From Mangrovibacter phragmitis (lineage in GTDB: Bacteria > Pseudomonadota > Gammaproteobacteria > Enterobacterales > Enterobacteriaceae), in the NCBI RefSeq assembly GCF_001655675.1, contig NZ_LYRP01000005.1:1-64000 (forward strand): a stretch of 64,000 nucleotides of DNA. The letters are read 5' to 3'. Below the pieces are notes generated by a model. The model saw only the letters and a list, made by a program, of their open reading frames with translations. It had not been told where the DNA came from and ran no database searches. A program made the translations under genes and the position numbers. This document shows, in pieces, positions 1 through 8,510 of the stretch (the first letter of the stretch is position 1; each line of letters opens with the position of its first letter).

Positions 1-342
1 CTGGGCCCAACCACAGCCGGGCGCATGGACTCCTATGTGGATTTACTGCAGTCCCACGGTGGCAGCATGATTATGCTGGCGAAAGGCAACCGCAGCCAGC
101 AGGTGACGGATGCCTGTAAGAAACACGGTGGCTTCTACCTGGGCAGCATTGGTGGCCCGGCGGCGGTGCTGGCGCAACAGAGTATCAAGAGCCTGGAGTG
201 TGTGGCTTACCCGGAACTGGGTATGGAAGCTATCTGGAAAATCGAGGTGGAAGATTTCCCGGCGTTTATCCTGGTGGACGACAAAGGTAACGATTTCTTT
301 CAGCAAATCACCAACAAATGCGATAACTGTGGAATGAAATAA
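1..342 (+). CDS. Class I fumarate hydratase, C-terminal fragment
   Basis: The frame is open from base 1 and ends at TAA 340-342, so this is the last 113 residues of a gene that begins outside the window. It reads [15 protein letters not shown] early and [10 protein letters not shown] in the middle, both characteristic of the C-terminal beta-domain of oxygen-sensitive [4Fe-4S] class I fumarases (FumA/FumB), which hydrate fumarate to malate in the cytoplasm. It ends in a short cysteine-containing tail (NKCDNCGMK). FumA and FumB cannot be told apart from this fragment. No fumC follows, unlike the E. coli fumA-fumC pair. Confidence 0.93.
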   Translation: MGPTTAGRMDSYVDLLQSHGGSMIMLAKGNRSQQVTDACKKHGGFYLGSIGGPAAVLAQQSIKSLECVAYPELGMEAIWKIEVEDFPAFILVDDKGNDFFQQITNKCDNCGMK

Positions 343-389
343 CTAACAGAGCAAGCCGTTCACAGCTCTGCCACATAGACTGCGTCACA

Positions 390-417
390 TTTATGGCTCG
401 CTACGGTGAGCCATAAA
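390..417. repeat. Palindrome copy 1, possible terminator hairpin
   Basis: TTTATGGCTC (390-399) pairs perfectly with GAGCCATAAA (408-417) across the 8-base loop GCTACGGT. There is no T-run directly after it. A second hairpin with nearly the same core and loop lies at 556-577. It is 48 bases past the fumarase stop and probably contributes to transcript 3' end formation. Confidence 0.6.
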
Positions 418-424
418 CGTGATG

Positions 425-460
425 AAAAAGAAGGAAAAAATGTGTTTTTCCCTTCTTTTT
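425..460. terminator. A/T-flanked hairpin, likely bidirectional terminator
   Basis: AAAAAGAAGG (425-434) pairs with CCTTCTTTTT (451-460), and inner A and T runs extend the stem. The A-run on one side and T-run on the other would allow Rho-independent termination on both strands. It is the most convincing terminator after the fumarase gene. Confidence 0.6.
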
Positions 461-555
461 AGTTAGCAGACGAAAATCAATGATTTGATTTTCCTTGTTT
501 TTTATTAGGTGGCATCCTCTCGTTCTGTGCGGGCATGAGGTTTACCATCAGCCTC

Positions 556-585
556 GTGGCTCACTACAGTGAGCCATATTTTTTG
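556..585 (+). terminator. Palindrome copy 2 with T-run, terminator-like
   Basis: TGGCTCACT (557-565) pairs with AGTGAGCCA (568-576), followed by a T-rich tract to 584. The core GGCTC-CTAC-GTGAGCC matches the 390-417 hairpin apart from compensating changes that keep pairing. The rest of the 343-829 gap shows no convincing gene; a 67-codon frame at 535-738 runs across this hairpin and was not accepted. Confidence 0.55.
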
Positions 586-829
586 GAAAAACAGCCCGGC
601 AAAACCGGCCTGCAAGAAAGTTCTTTCACCGCATGGTATCAGCCAGATAAACAGCCATATTGTCACCTTTATTGTTATCAATATTTAACACTATTCACCC
701 ATCTTGCTTATAGCTCAGCCATTTCCGCCACGGCATAATTTTCCTTGTTCCACCCGACAAAACTAACAATAAACTGGAACACTATTTGTCTGCCCATCAA
801 TTCACCTGGTACATCAGCAATAATGGATA

Positions 830-1645
830 ATGCAAACCATGTCTGACGCACACTTCGCCGCACCCTTATTTATTCAGGAAAAAAATGAAGAGGACATCAA
901 TCTCGCTCTGACACCCTGGTTTTGTAACACGCCCAATGGGCCAGTCTGGGTTGCCGAACCCGCACCCGAAATAGTGCGTGTGGAAGCTGTACCCACCAAC
1001 CCGGCAATTGCCATGGGCACACCTTATGTTGTCGCGGATATTGTGAAAGTGATACCGAACCCACCCTGGGGTACAGAAACACAGCTGGGATTCAGCGCGA
1101 CAGAAGTGGTTTTTGAGCCTTTCTGGGCCACCCCGGCTATTGCGGCGGCATTTGGAGCGACGCTGATTCAACCCGGGCAGGCGATTCAGGTTTCCAGCCC
1201 GGTAAACCCACTACAATATGTAGAATATGATTATGGTGTATTTGCCGGCCACTGGTCTCCCTACCAGGGCACGGGCAATACGCTACTGACTGTTTCCTGC
1301 ACTGATCTTGAACACCACGATTTTCCCCATGTGTTCGCTTCCACAGACCCGCTACAACCTCTGGTGGTTTCGGTAGGCCGTTACTGGCCTGAACAGGCTA
1401 TTATTCGTGTCGCAGACCTGTGGGTAAAACAGGGCGACGCATTGTATATTCCGCCCAAGCCAGCACTGCCCAACCAGGTTTGCCTTGATTTGCATAATAA
1501 CCGTAATTCGGCACTGGCATGCTGGGGTAATATTCGCCAAAACAGCATAACAACACACACGCTATTACAACAAAACAACGGGTACTTCTACTGGTACTGG
1601 AATGCTCTGGCAACAGTACACAGTCGCCCGGTCATGCCTGGTTAA
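830..1645 (+). CDS. Unrecognised 271-residue protein
   Basis: I do not recognise the family. The protein has no signal peptide and no transmembrane segment. It is rich in proline, tryptophan and aromatic residues, with segments such as PNPPWGTETQ, YDYGVFAGHW and YFYWYWNAL, which suggests a beta-rich globular or surface-binding fold. ATG 839 is an alternative start; neither start has a strong ribosome site. Twenty-two bases separate its stop from the PAS-GGDEF gene on the same strand, so the two may be co-transcribed. Codon use looks like that of neighbouring genes. No function is claimed. Confidence 0.7.
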   Translation: MQTMSDAHFAAPLFIQEKNEEDINLALTPWFCNTPNGPVWVAEPAPEIVRVEAVPTNPAIAMGTPYVVADIVKVIPNPPWGTETQLGFSATEVVFEPFWATPAIAAAFGATLIQPGQAIQVSSPVNPLQYVEYDYGVFAGHWSPYQGTGNTLLTVSCTDLEHHDFPHVFASTDPLQPLVVSVGRYWPEQAIIRVADLWVKQGDALYIPPKPALPNQVCLDLHNNRNSALACWGNIRQNSITTHTLLQQNNGYFYWYWNALATVHSRPVMPG

Positions 1646-1667
1646 TTTATTTTTTGGAGAGAGTTTT

Positions 1668-2609
1668 ATGGCAGACATCAGTGAACTCACCAGCGATAAC
1701 GCAGTGTATAAAACGTTACTGGAATCGACCCTGGCTATTCCGTGGAAAATAGACTGGTCAACCATGTCATTCGCCTATATAGGCCCACAAATCGAACCAC
1801 TTTTAGGCTGGGAACAGGCCAGTTGGGTTTCTGCTGAAGACTGGGCAATGCGTATTCATCCTGAAGACCGGGAGCGTGTGGTCAACTTCTGCATTGCCCA
1901 GTCTCAGGCTGGCGTAGATCATGAAGCCGATTACCGGGCACTGACAAAAGATAATGGATATGTGTGGATCCGCGATGTCGTGCATGTGGTGCGCAAGGAA
2001 AATGGAGAACCAGACAGCCTGATTGGTTTCATGTTTGATATCAGTGAACGGAAGAAAACAGAGGAAAAACTCATTGCGCTGCAAAAAGAGCTCGAAGCTT
2101 TATCTTACAAAGACGGGCTTACAGGTATTGCTAACCGCCGCCGCTTTGACGCCACGCTCGCCGTGGAGCTGGAAAGCGCCCGACGGGGAAAAACCCCTTT
2201 GTCACTGTTGATGCTGGATATCGATTTCTTCAAACAGTTTAATGACATGTACGGCCACATTCAGGGAGACCAGTGTTTGATCCGTGTCGCACAAACCCTG
2301 AGCCTGGCCCTTGAAGGCCCACGTGACCTGGTTGCCCGCTATGGTGGCGAAGAGTTTATCATTATCCTGCCCAATGCTGATGCTGTTATGGCAGGCAATA
2401 TTGCAGAGCGTTGCCAACGACTTATCGCCAAACAAGCCATTGAGCATAAAGGTTCACCACACCAGGGGCTTGTCACCACCAGCATAGGTTGCCTCACTGC
2501 CATGCCAGATGAATCATTAAAACCGACCGAATTTATTCGCAAGGTGGACCAGTTACTTTACCGGGCCAAACAAAATGGCCGTAACTGTGTTGAAAAACAA
2601 GCGCAGTAA
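1668..2609 (+). CDS. PAS-GGDEF diguanylate cyclase
   Basis: The 313-residue protein has a PAS/PAC sensor at about residues 20-130, with an ISERKKTEEKL linker helix, and a GGDEF domain at about 140-310. The active-site motif is GGEEF at about residues 226-230, an active variant, so it is predicted to make cyclic di-GMP from two GTP. The usual RxxD inhibitory site just before the GGEEF region reads GPRD, so the I-site arginine is missing. No membrane segment is present, suggesting a cytoplasmic sensor. The start was set at 1668 because GGAGAGAG lies just upstream; the frame is open earlier but lacks a better site. Confidence 0.9.
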   Translation: MADISELTSDNAVYKTLLESTLAIPWKIDWSTMSFAYIGPQIEPLLGWEQASWVSAEDWAMRIHPEDRERVVNFCIAQSQAGVDHEADYRALTKDNGYVWIRDVVHVVRKENGEPDSLIGFMFDISERKKTEEKLIALQKELEALSYKDGLTGIANRRRFDATLAVELESARRGKTPLSLLMLDIDFFKQFNDMYGHIQGDQCLIRVAQTLSLALEGPRDLVARYGGEEFIIILPNADAVMAGNIAERCQRLIAKQAIEHKGSPHQGLVTTSIGCLTAMPDESLKPTEFIRKVDQLLYRAKQNGRNCVEKQAQ

Positions 2610-2615
2610 CTCATG

Positions 2616-2640
2616 AAGGCCACACCTACGTGGCCTTTTG
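2616..2640 (+). terminator. Rho-independent terminator after the GGDEF gene
   Basis: AAGGCCAC (2616-2623), loop ACCTAC, GTGGCCTT (2630-2637), then a short T-run. It lies 7 bases past the cyclase stop codon. Confidence 0.8.
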
Positions 2641-2705
2641 GCATTAACGGCGAGCAACCTGCTCACCTTCTTTCTGACCAGCAATGCTCTGTGCGTAATT
2701 GCCAC

Positions 2706-3070
2706 TCAGGCAACCGTACGTTTTGCCTTTGCAGGTAATACCACCAGAAAACTGGCAAGTGTGAACAAGGCAATAATCCAGGCCATTGTCCAGGTGTACC
2801 GTCGTGGAAGAAAGCCAGTAACAGTGATGGAATAATACCATTGCCATATTGCAACGCCCCTGTCAAAGCAGAGTCAGCACCAGCGATATGTAGCACTTCA
2901 TCCAGCGCAGCCGATGTGGATATTGCCGCGATTATCCCGTTCATAGAAAAGAAGATAAAAAACAGTAATCACAATACTGGCAATCCCGGCCAATTAATGC
3001 ACCGAGAATGGCAATAAGGGCGACAGGTGTTTTTGCGGGGGAAGGCGTTCCCGCCCTGGCCCAGGAGACA
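2706..3070 (-). pseudogene. Decayed Bcr/CflA-type MFS transporter, C-terminal remnant
   Basis: Read leftward, three frames in turn give one plausible MFS C-terminus: an ALIAILGALIG segment, then LAGIASIVITVF, then MNGIIAAISTSAALDEV with GALQYG and FFHDGTP, then MAWIIALFTLASFLVV ending in AKAKRTVA and a stop at 2706-2708. The ALQ/HDGTP spacing is typical of the last helices of Bcr/CflA drug-efflux proteins of about 400 residues. At least three frameshifts and loss of the first two thirds make it non-functional. The remainder of the 2641-3110 gap holds nothing else I can identify. The family call rests on motif resemblance. Confidence 0.55.
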
Positions 3071-3110
3071 GGAAAGAAACACAACAGAAAGGAACGGTGT
3101 GCTACACCAG

Positions 3111-3608
3111 TTAAGTGAACCATGCAGATACCCCGGCGATAGCGGCCAGGGAAGCAGGAACAATAGTCAGGACCAGCACCGTTTGTTTGTGTATCGCCTT
3201 ATGTAACATACCCGAAAACTCACCACGAAAACCGTTTATTTCACCGCGCATGGCGGCCATTTCGCCACGTAATTCCCCCATATCACCGCGCAACTCCTCA
3301 CGCAACTCACTCATTTCACCGCGCAACTCCTCACGCAGCTCACTCATTTCACCGCGCAACTCCTCACGCAACTCACCCATTTCAGCACGTAACTCACCAC
3401 GCAACTCGGTAATATCAGATTTAGTAGCAAACTGTTCAGAGCGTGTGGTTAATGCGGCAAGGTTTACCCGGATATCGGCGACATCGACTTCGAGCTTCCC
3501 CACCCGCAGGCCGAGATTCTGCAAAAAATAATCCCGTGAGCCCTGATGTGGGTAGCGATTTTTGAGGCGACAAACACGCACACTGGTGATTTTGGGCATA
3601 CTACTCAT
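3111..3608 (-). CDS. Coiled-coil protein with C-terminal membrane anchor and 11-residue repeats
   Basis: The 165-residue protein has a basic N-terminus, a long charged helix at about residues 30-140, and a hydrophobic tail (VLVLTIVPASLAAIAG) near the C-terminus. The helix contains three consecutive copies of an 11-residue unit of the form EELRGEMSELR, plus flanking degenerate units. Eleven-residue periodicity fits a hendecad coiled coil. The architecture resembles small DUF1640/XhlA-like tail-anchored coiled-coil proteins, but I cannot assign a family. ATG 3599 is an alternative start; no clear ribosome site favours either. Function unknown. Confidence 0.65.
   Translation of the reverse strand: MSSMPKITSVRVCRLKNRYPHQGSRDYFLQNLGLRVGKLEVDVADIRVNLAALTTRSEQFATKSDITELRGELRAEMGELREELRGEMSELREELRGEMSELREELRGDMGELRGEMAAMRGEINGFRGEFSGMLHKAIHKQTVLVLTIVPASLAAIAGVSAWFT
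3280..3378. repeat. Three 33-bp tandem repeats inside the coiled-coil gene
   Basis: Units 3280-3312, 3313-3345 and 3346-3378 differ at only a few positions. Each encodes one 11-residue coiled-coil repeat in frame, so copy-number change would lengthen or shorten the helix without a frameshift. Confidence 0.85.
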
Positions 3609-3742
3609 ACGTTATGTTTCCTTACCTGAACACACTCTTCCTGTTAACACGAATTATCCCCTGTTTTTTGACAAGGGAAAATAGTGCTTCGAATAACTCT
3701 GCAATTCTCATCGCAGAAAAATCACGCAAGAATGAAACAGTT

Positions 3743-4360
3743 TCAGGAAGATGCAGCGAGACGCGCAGCAAACAGCAAAAACAAACCACCGGTAATACGG
3801 TTAAGCCAGCGAGCCACAGCAGGCTTTTTCAGAATATGGGCCACACGGCGTGATGCATTAATAAGCGTGAGTGACCAGAGTGTCCCCAACACCACATGAA
3901 TGGATACCAGCAAGAAAGTCCACTCTACCGGATTGTGCCCCATCGGGATAAATTGCGGCAAAAAAGAGACATAAAACACACCAACTTTAGGATTCAACAC
4001 GTTGCCCAGCACCCCACGGATAAACCAGTTACCGTGCCGGGCAGTTCCCTCGCCTTCGTTTAATTGAGGCGTTACAGGGGTACGTAACATATGAAAAGCA
4101 AGCCAGCACAAATACACCGCACCAGCCCATTTCAACAGCATGTAAGCCAGTTCAGAAACAGCCAGTAGTGCCGCCAGGCCAAATGCGACCATCGCGCCCC
4201 AAATAAAGCACCCGGTATTAATCCCCAGCGCAGCCATAAACGCTTTCCGGCTACCTTCAACGGTTGCCGTGCGTAAAATCAGTGCGGTATCAAGACCAGG
4301 CGTGATTGTCAAAAGTGAGGCTGCAAGGGAGTAGGCAAGAAGGGAATCAGTGACCGTCAT
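3743..4360 (-). CDS. LysE/RhtB-family amino-acid exporter
   Basis: The 205-residue protein is the usual length for the LysE/RhtB family of inner-membrane exporters. It has about six hydrophobic segments and the family's early TPGLDTALILRTA stretch, followed by GxxxGCFIWGA and LNPKVGVFYVSFLPQF, which match the conserved NPK-ggF motif. Such proteins export amino acids or their derivatives by proton antiport. It is on the same strand as the aldolase-ABC operon, 96 bases beyond the aldolase stop, so it may be its last gene or independent. The substrate is not predictable. Confidence 0.88.
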   Translation of the reverse strand: MTVTDSLLAYSLAASLLTITPGLDTALILRTATVEGSRKAFMAALGINTGCFIWGAMVAFGLAALLAVSELAYMLLKWAGAVYLCWLAFHMLRTPVTPQLNEGEGTARHGNWFIRGVLGNVLNPKVGVFYVSFLPQFIPMGHNPVEWTFLLVSIHVVLGTLWSLTLINASRRVAHILKKPAVARWLNRITGGLFLLFAARLAASS

Positions 4361-4456
4361 TTTCGAGCTCCGAAAGAGTGGAAATTACATAAATCCCCCC
4401 GTACAGACAAGCTTTTTATACAAAAAAATCTCACGCCCTTCCATGGGCCGCGATAA

Positions 4457-5188
4457 TCAATCAAGCAAAGATGGATCCTGGCGAATCATCAGTTGTTTCA
4501 TTTCTTCAAAATGCTGGCGTGAAAAATCGGCAATTTTTTCCCAGTCTTGAGCTGTTTTTTCCGCAACTTCATCAGCAAGTATGCGCAACGGTTGCCCGGT
4601 GGACCAGGCGGTAACCAAAATCTGGCAGGCCCGCTCAAGTGTCCAGATATCATCAAATGCTTCGCCAATATCTGGCGCCGTCACCAGAACGCCATGGTTG
4701 CCCATCATCAGGCGTTTGTTACCTGCCAAAAGCCCGGCCAGGCGTGCGCCTTCCTGTACTGTATCAGCCATGCCACCATACAGTGAATCGAAAGAAACAC
4801 GGTTAAAGTAACGCGCCGTATTCTGGTCGACTGGCGGAATATGTGGGTGCGCCAGGCAGGCTACACTGGTGGTGTAGACCGGGTGTAAATGCAACACCAC
4901 TTTGACATCAGGCAAACGCTGGTGAATTTGCCCATGAATAGCCCACGCCGTTGCATCCACATCCTCACGCTGTGCCGCTTGCGGGTCATCAGCATGTAAT
5001 AACAGCAAATCACTGGCCCGAATGCGGGAAAAATGCATCCACTTTGGGTTCAGTAAAAACTGTTTTCCATCTGGCGATAATGCCGCACTGAAGTGATTGG
5101 CAACCGCTTCATGCATACCTTCATGCGCAATGATGCGGAATGTGGCAGCCAGGTCGATACGCGTTTGTTCTTCATGAGAAAGCGCCAT
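4457..5188 (-). CDS. Class II aldolase/adducin-family protein
   Basis: The 243-residue protein spans a full class II aldolase/adducin domain. The zinc-binding motif HLHP is near the middle (VVLHLHPVY), with a further histidine in the GNHGVLV segment, the metal-site pattern of this family (for example fuculose-phosphate aldolase). Family members cleave, epimerise or decarboxylate hydroxy or phospho acids. It is the last gene of the leftward transporter-dioxygenase group and lies 42 bases from the binding-protein gene. GAGGT precedes the start. The real substrate is unknown; aldolase versus decarboxylase activity cannot be decided. Confidence 0.85.
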   Translation of the reverse strand: MALSHEEQTRIDLAATFRIIAHEGMHEAVANHFSAALSPDGKQFLLNPKWMHFSRIRASDLLLLHADDPQAAQREDVDATAWAIHGQIHQRLPDVKVVLHLHPVYTTSVACLAHPHIPPVDQNTARYFNRVSFDSLYGGMADTVQEGARLAGLLAGNKRLMMGNHGVLVTAPDIGEAFDDIWTLERACQILVTAWSTGQPLRILADEVAEKTAQDWEKIADFSRQHFEEMKQLMIRQDPSLLD

Positions 5189-5230
5189 AAATTACCTCAC
5201 CTTACAGGAAACGAAGAAAACCGGGAGCTG

Positions 5231-6067
5231 TTATTGAGCCTGTGGCATCAAGGTTTTCAGGTCTGCTTTCGTGGGGGCCTGGAAATTATATTTTTTGAGC
5301 AATGCAGCGTACTCCGGTGTTTTTTGGTATGCCGCCAGCGCCTTTTCCAGCGCCTGCTTAACTTCTGTGTTGCCTTTCTTCACCCCAAAACCATTGAGCA
5401 CCGGATAAATCAGGGTATCGGAGGAAATAACAATACGATTACCCAGTTTGGCCGTGACACCACGGGCCACAGCCGCATCCGTTATCTGCGCCTCAACAGC
5501 ATGAGATAATAACGCCTGAGTGGTTTGTGGATCGGTGGTGAATTCGCTCAGCGCAATAGGTTTCAGCCCTTTTTTCACGCAATAGTCGTCAGAAAGCTTA
5601 TGTAACTGTTGGAGCCAGGAAGTGGCTCCCATTGAACCAATTTTGTGGCCACAAAAATCTTCAGGTTTTTTAGGCTGATAACTGCTGCCTTTCAATGCAA
5701 GGATGGACTCACCACTCTTAAGATAAGGCACCATATCAATAACTTTCAGGCGTTCAGCGGTGATATACATTGACGAGTTGGTGATATCAAAACGTCCTCC
5801 CTGTAAACCGGGGATCAGGTTAGGGAAACGGGTATCCAGGTTTTCAGCCTTGCGCCCCATCACTTTCGCCAGGCCATTCAGAAATTCAATATCAAACCCA
5901 GCCGGGTGATTATTTTCCATGTATTCATAGGGGTAAAACGTCATATCGGAACCCGCGATAATTTTTCCGGGCTGCATAAATGCCAGTGAACTGAATGACG
6001 CCATAGCGGTGGCCGCGCCAACCAGGCATAACACAACAGGGCGAAGCGAAGTGCGTAGCTGTTTCAT
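5231..6067 (-). CDS. Amino-acid-type ABC transporter substrate-binding protein
   Basis: The 278-residue protein has a Sec signal peptide (positive KQLRTSLR, a hydrophobic core, and cleavage near SLAF). The mature part is a type II periplasmic binding fold of the SBP_bac_3 family: YPYEYMENN and GFDIEFLNGLAKVMG near the front, and FDITNSSMYITAER in the middle. It would deliver a small amino-acid-like ligand to the fused permease-ATPase encoded at 6990-8510. Two cysteines (FCGHK and YCVKK) may form a disulfide. GGAGG four bases before the ATG is a strong ribosome site. The ligand is unknown. Confidence 0.9.
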   Translation of the reverse strand: MKQLRTSLRPVVLCLVGAATAMASFSSLAFMQPGKIIAGSDMTFYPYEYMENNHPAGFDIEFLNGLAKVMGRKAENLDTRFPNLIPGLQGGRFDITNSSMYITAERLKVIDMVPYLKSGESILALKGSSYQPKKPEDFCGHKIGSMGATSWLQQLHKLSDDYCVKKGLKPIALSEFTTDPQTTQALLSHAVEAQITDAAVARGVTAKLGNRIVISSDTLIYPVLNGFGVKKGNTEVKQALEKALAAYQKTPEYAALLKKYNFQAPTKADLKTLMPQAQ

Positions 6068-6088
6068 AAAACCTCCAAAGATAAAATA

Positions 6089-6961
6089 TCAGGCACTGGC
6101 AAGATCGTTTCCGGCCTGTTGAACAAAAAAGGATGCACCACGGGGTTTTTGCGGCAAACGTAACTGGTTGTCTGTACTGCGAATCAGACCGCTCTCTTCA
6201 CCCGCAACCAGTGTGCCGGTATGAATACTGGGTAACGGGTTTTCTCCATAAGGCAACGCATCTTCAGCGGCGTATACCGTAATGAATAATGTTCGCGGAT
6301 GTTCCGTTTCATTCGGGCTTGATGCATGCAGCAACCGGGTGTGCATAAAGCACACTGAGCCAGAGGGGCCAAAGCAGGCTACAGGCTCCTGGCAATGTTG
6401 TGCGACAACCGTCTCTTCCACAGCCCCGGTAAATTTTCCATTCTGCCAGTGAGACCAAAGCGGCCCCTGGTGGCTGCCCGGAATGACGTTGAGTGGGCCA
6501 TTTTCTGGCGTAACATCGCTGACCATCAAAAGCGCCGTTATCAGGCTGTCATTGCTATGAGGCGTGAATAAAAAATCCTGATGCCATTTCACCTGTGTCG
6601 CAGTGTGTGGCAATTTGGAATTGATTTTGCTGTGATGAAACCGCGTGCCGTTATGGCCGATTAACTGGGCCGCAATCTTTGCCATACGTGACTTCAACGC
6701 GGTGTGCAGGTAAGACGCAGATATCTCGGTTGGTGATGTTACCCGGCGTAAAGAAGGATGTTCCGGACTATGGTCACTTTCCAGATCAAAGCGTGCACGA
6801 CCATCCAGTGTCTCGCCCCAGGCATTATCATGATGACGGCTGTCTTCAACCCAGGTATCAAAGTCTTGTTGCAATGCATTGATTTCACTGACAGTTAATA
6901 CATTTTCGACTACCAGAAAACCTTGTTGATGAAACTGTTCAATTTGCCACTGTTCAATCAC
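6089..6961 (-). CDS. Phytanoyl-CoA dioxygenase (PhyH) family oxygenase
   Basis: The 290-residue protein is a Fe(II)/2-oxoglutarate-dependent dioxygenase. The metal-binding HxD is in KWHQDFLF, the distal histidine in RLLHASSPN, and the 2-oxoglutarate-binding arginine in HPRTLFI, all in the expected order. PhyH enzymes hydroxylate small molecules, including amino acids such as ectoine. It sits between the ABC permease-ATPase and the binding protein, so it probably acts on the imported compound. The start is GTG at 6961, chosen because AGAGGA is seven bases upstream and a nearby ATG is out of frame. Confidence 0.88.
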   Translation of the reverse strand: MIEQWQIEQFHQQGFLVVENVLTVSEINALQQDFDTWVEDSRHHDNAWGETLDGRARFDLESDHSPEHPSLRRVTSPTEISASYLHTALKSRMAKIAAQLIGHNGTRFHHSKINSKLPHTATQVKWHQDFLFTPHSNDSLITALLMVSDVTPENGPLNVIPGSHQGPLWSHWQNGKFTGAVEETVVAQHCQEPVACFGPSGSVCFMHTRLLHASSPNETEHPRTLFITVYAAEDALPYGENPLPSIHTGTLVAGEESGLIRSTDNQLRLPQKPRGASFFVQQAGNDLASA

Positions 6962-6989
6962 AACATGTTCCTCTCAAAATACGGGTTCA

Positions 6990-8510
6990 TTAAGCAAGGG
7001 AGACATCTTTAAGGAACGCGCCAACACGCGGGTTCAGCCCCTCACGCAATACGGCAGGTGTGTCATCACATACCACACGCCCTTTTTCCATAAAGACAAT
7101 TCGGTCAGAAACTTTAAAAGCAAAATTCATTTCGTGAGTCACTATCACCATCGTTATCCCTTCATGGGCGAGAGCTTCGATAACCTGCAAAACCTCGTTA
7201 ACCTTTTCGGGATCAAGTGCCGATGTAGGCTCATCAAACAGCATGATTTGAGGGCGCATCATCAACGCGCGGGCAATCGCCACTCGTTGTTGTTGCCCTC
7301 CAGAAAGTTGGTGAGGATATTTCCAGGCGTGTTCCAGCATGCCTACTTTATTTAGCAGTTCGCAGGCTCGTTGTTTTAATTCAGATTCAGGAGCCAGACG
7401 GTGGTAACGTGGTGCCAACAACAGGTTGTTCATCACAGATAAATGCGGAAACAAGTTAAAGCTCTGGAACACCATACCGATATTCAGACGGTGTTCAGCA
7501 TGCTCTGTAAAGCGCGGTTTCTGCCGGTTACTCCGGTCAAGATGAATAAAGGGCTGTCCATTGATTTTAATTTCCCCGTTATCAATTTGCTCAAGTCCGT
7601 TCAGCAAACGAATCAGTGTGGTTTTCCCAGAACCTGACGGGCCGATTACCGACACCACTTCACCCGGGTGAATGTTCAGGCTCACCGCCCCCAGAACTTC
7701 CACATTGTTGTATGCTTTTTGCAGTTTAAATGCCTGCAATGCGGGCCCGTCTGTTGCACTGGTCAGGCGTTTTGTGCTTTCCGGTTGCTGTGTTGCCAAT
7801 GCCAGCATGGTGGCATCAACTTCACGGCTGGTATTGCGCCGGGTAACATCCAGATAACGTTCCAGTTGTTTCAGCAGGAAATCAAATACCGTAACAATCA
7901 GCACGTAATAAAATGCAACCGCAGCCATGGTCTCCATCACAAGAAAGTTCTGCGAATAAAGCCGCTGCCCTACCATCAGAATTTCGGTCAGGGAAATAAC
8001 CGACACTAACGAACTGAGCTTAACAATCGCGATATATTCATTTGCCAGAGCAGGTAATGCCACGCGCAAAGCCTGGGGAATGACCACTCGCCATTGAATA
8101 CCGGCATAACGTAACCCCAGAGCCCGTGCCGCTTCACCCTGCCCTTTCGGAATAGACAACAACCCACCACGATGAATCTCAGCTACATAGGCGGCCTCAC
8201 TCAGGACCATGGCAATCAAACCGGACCAAAATGGGTCACCAAGAACCACGGAAGACCCAGGAAAAGCCTGAGGCAGGTTGTAGACAAAAATAAGCAATAC
8301 CAGCAACGGCATACTGCGAAATAACCAGATATAGCACCGTGCAGGAAGGCGTAAAAATAAATGGGAGGATTGCTTCGCCAGGGCAAGAAGAAAACCAAAT
8401 ACAATACTGACGCCCCAGGTCAAAAGACTGAGCTTAATAACAGTCCAGGTGGCCCGCCAAAAGTCTGCATCACTGAACAGACTCAACATGTAGTTCCAGT
8501 CAAAAGTCAT
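6990..8510 (-). CDS. Fused amino-acid ABC transporter permease and ATPase
   Basis: The 506-residue protein joins two normally separate subunits. Residues about 1-230 form a polar-amino-acid permease with several membrane helices and the cytoplasmic EAA-like loop ([19 protein letters not shown]). Residues about 255-506 are an ABC ATPase with Walker [10 protein letters not shown], signature [15 protein letters not shown] and Walker [13 protein letters not shown]. Two copies would form a complete importer with the 5231-6067 binding protein. It is the first gene of the leftward group and is divergent from the LysR gene, so that LysR protein is the likely regulator. Confidence 0.92.
   Translation of the reverse strand: MTFDWNYMLSLFSDADFWRATWTVIKLSLLTWGVSIVFGFLLALAKQSSHLFLRLPARCYIWLFRSMPLLVLLIFVYNLPQAFPGSSVVLGDPFWSGLIAMVLSEAAYVAEIHRGGLLSIPKGQGEAARALGLRYAGIQWRVVIPQALRVALPALANEYIAIVKLSSLVSVISLTEILMVGQRLYSQNFLVMETMAAVAFYYVLIVTVFDFLLKQLERYLDVTRRNTSREVDATMLALATQQPESTKRLTSATDGPALQAFKLQKAYNNVEVLGAVSLNIHPGEVVSVIGPSGSGKTTLIRLLNGLEQIDNGEIKINGQPFIHLDRSNRQKPRFTEHAEHRLNIGMVFQSFNLFPHLSVMNNLLLAPRYHRLAPESELKQRACELLNKVGMLEHAWKYPHQLSGGQQQRVAIARALMMRPQIMLFDEPTSALDPEKVNEVLQVIEALAHEGITMVIVTHEMNFAFKVSDRIVFMEKGRVVCDDTPAVLREGLNPRVGAFLKDVSLA

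Noticed and set aside
535-738. 67-codon rightward frame
   Set aside because: It runs across the terminator hairpin at 556-585, has no ribosome site and no recognisable domain.
3280-3378. CRISPR-like tandem repeats
   Set aside because: The units are contiguous without unique spacers and encode an in-frame peptide repeat.
3115-3531. 138-codon frame rich in serine, arginine and asparagine
   Set aside because: It is the antisense reading of the tandem-repeat coiled-coil gene; its repeats come from the same 33-bp units.
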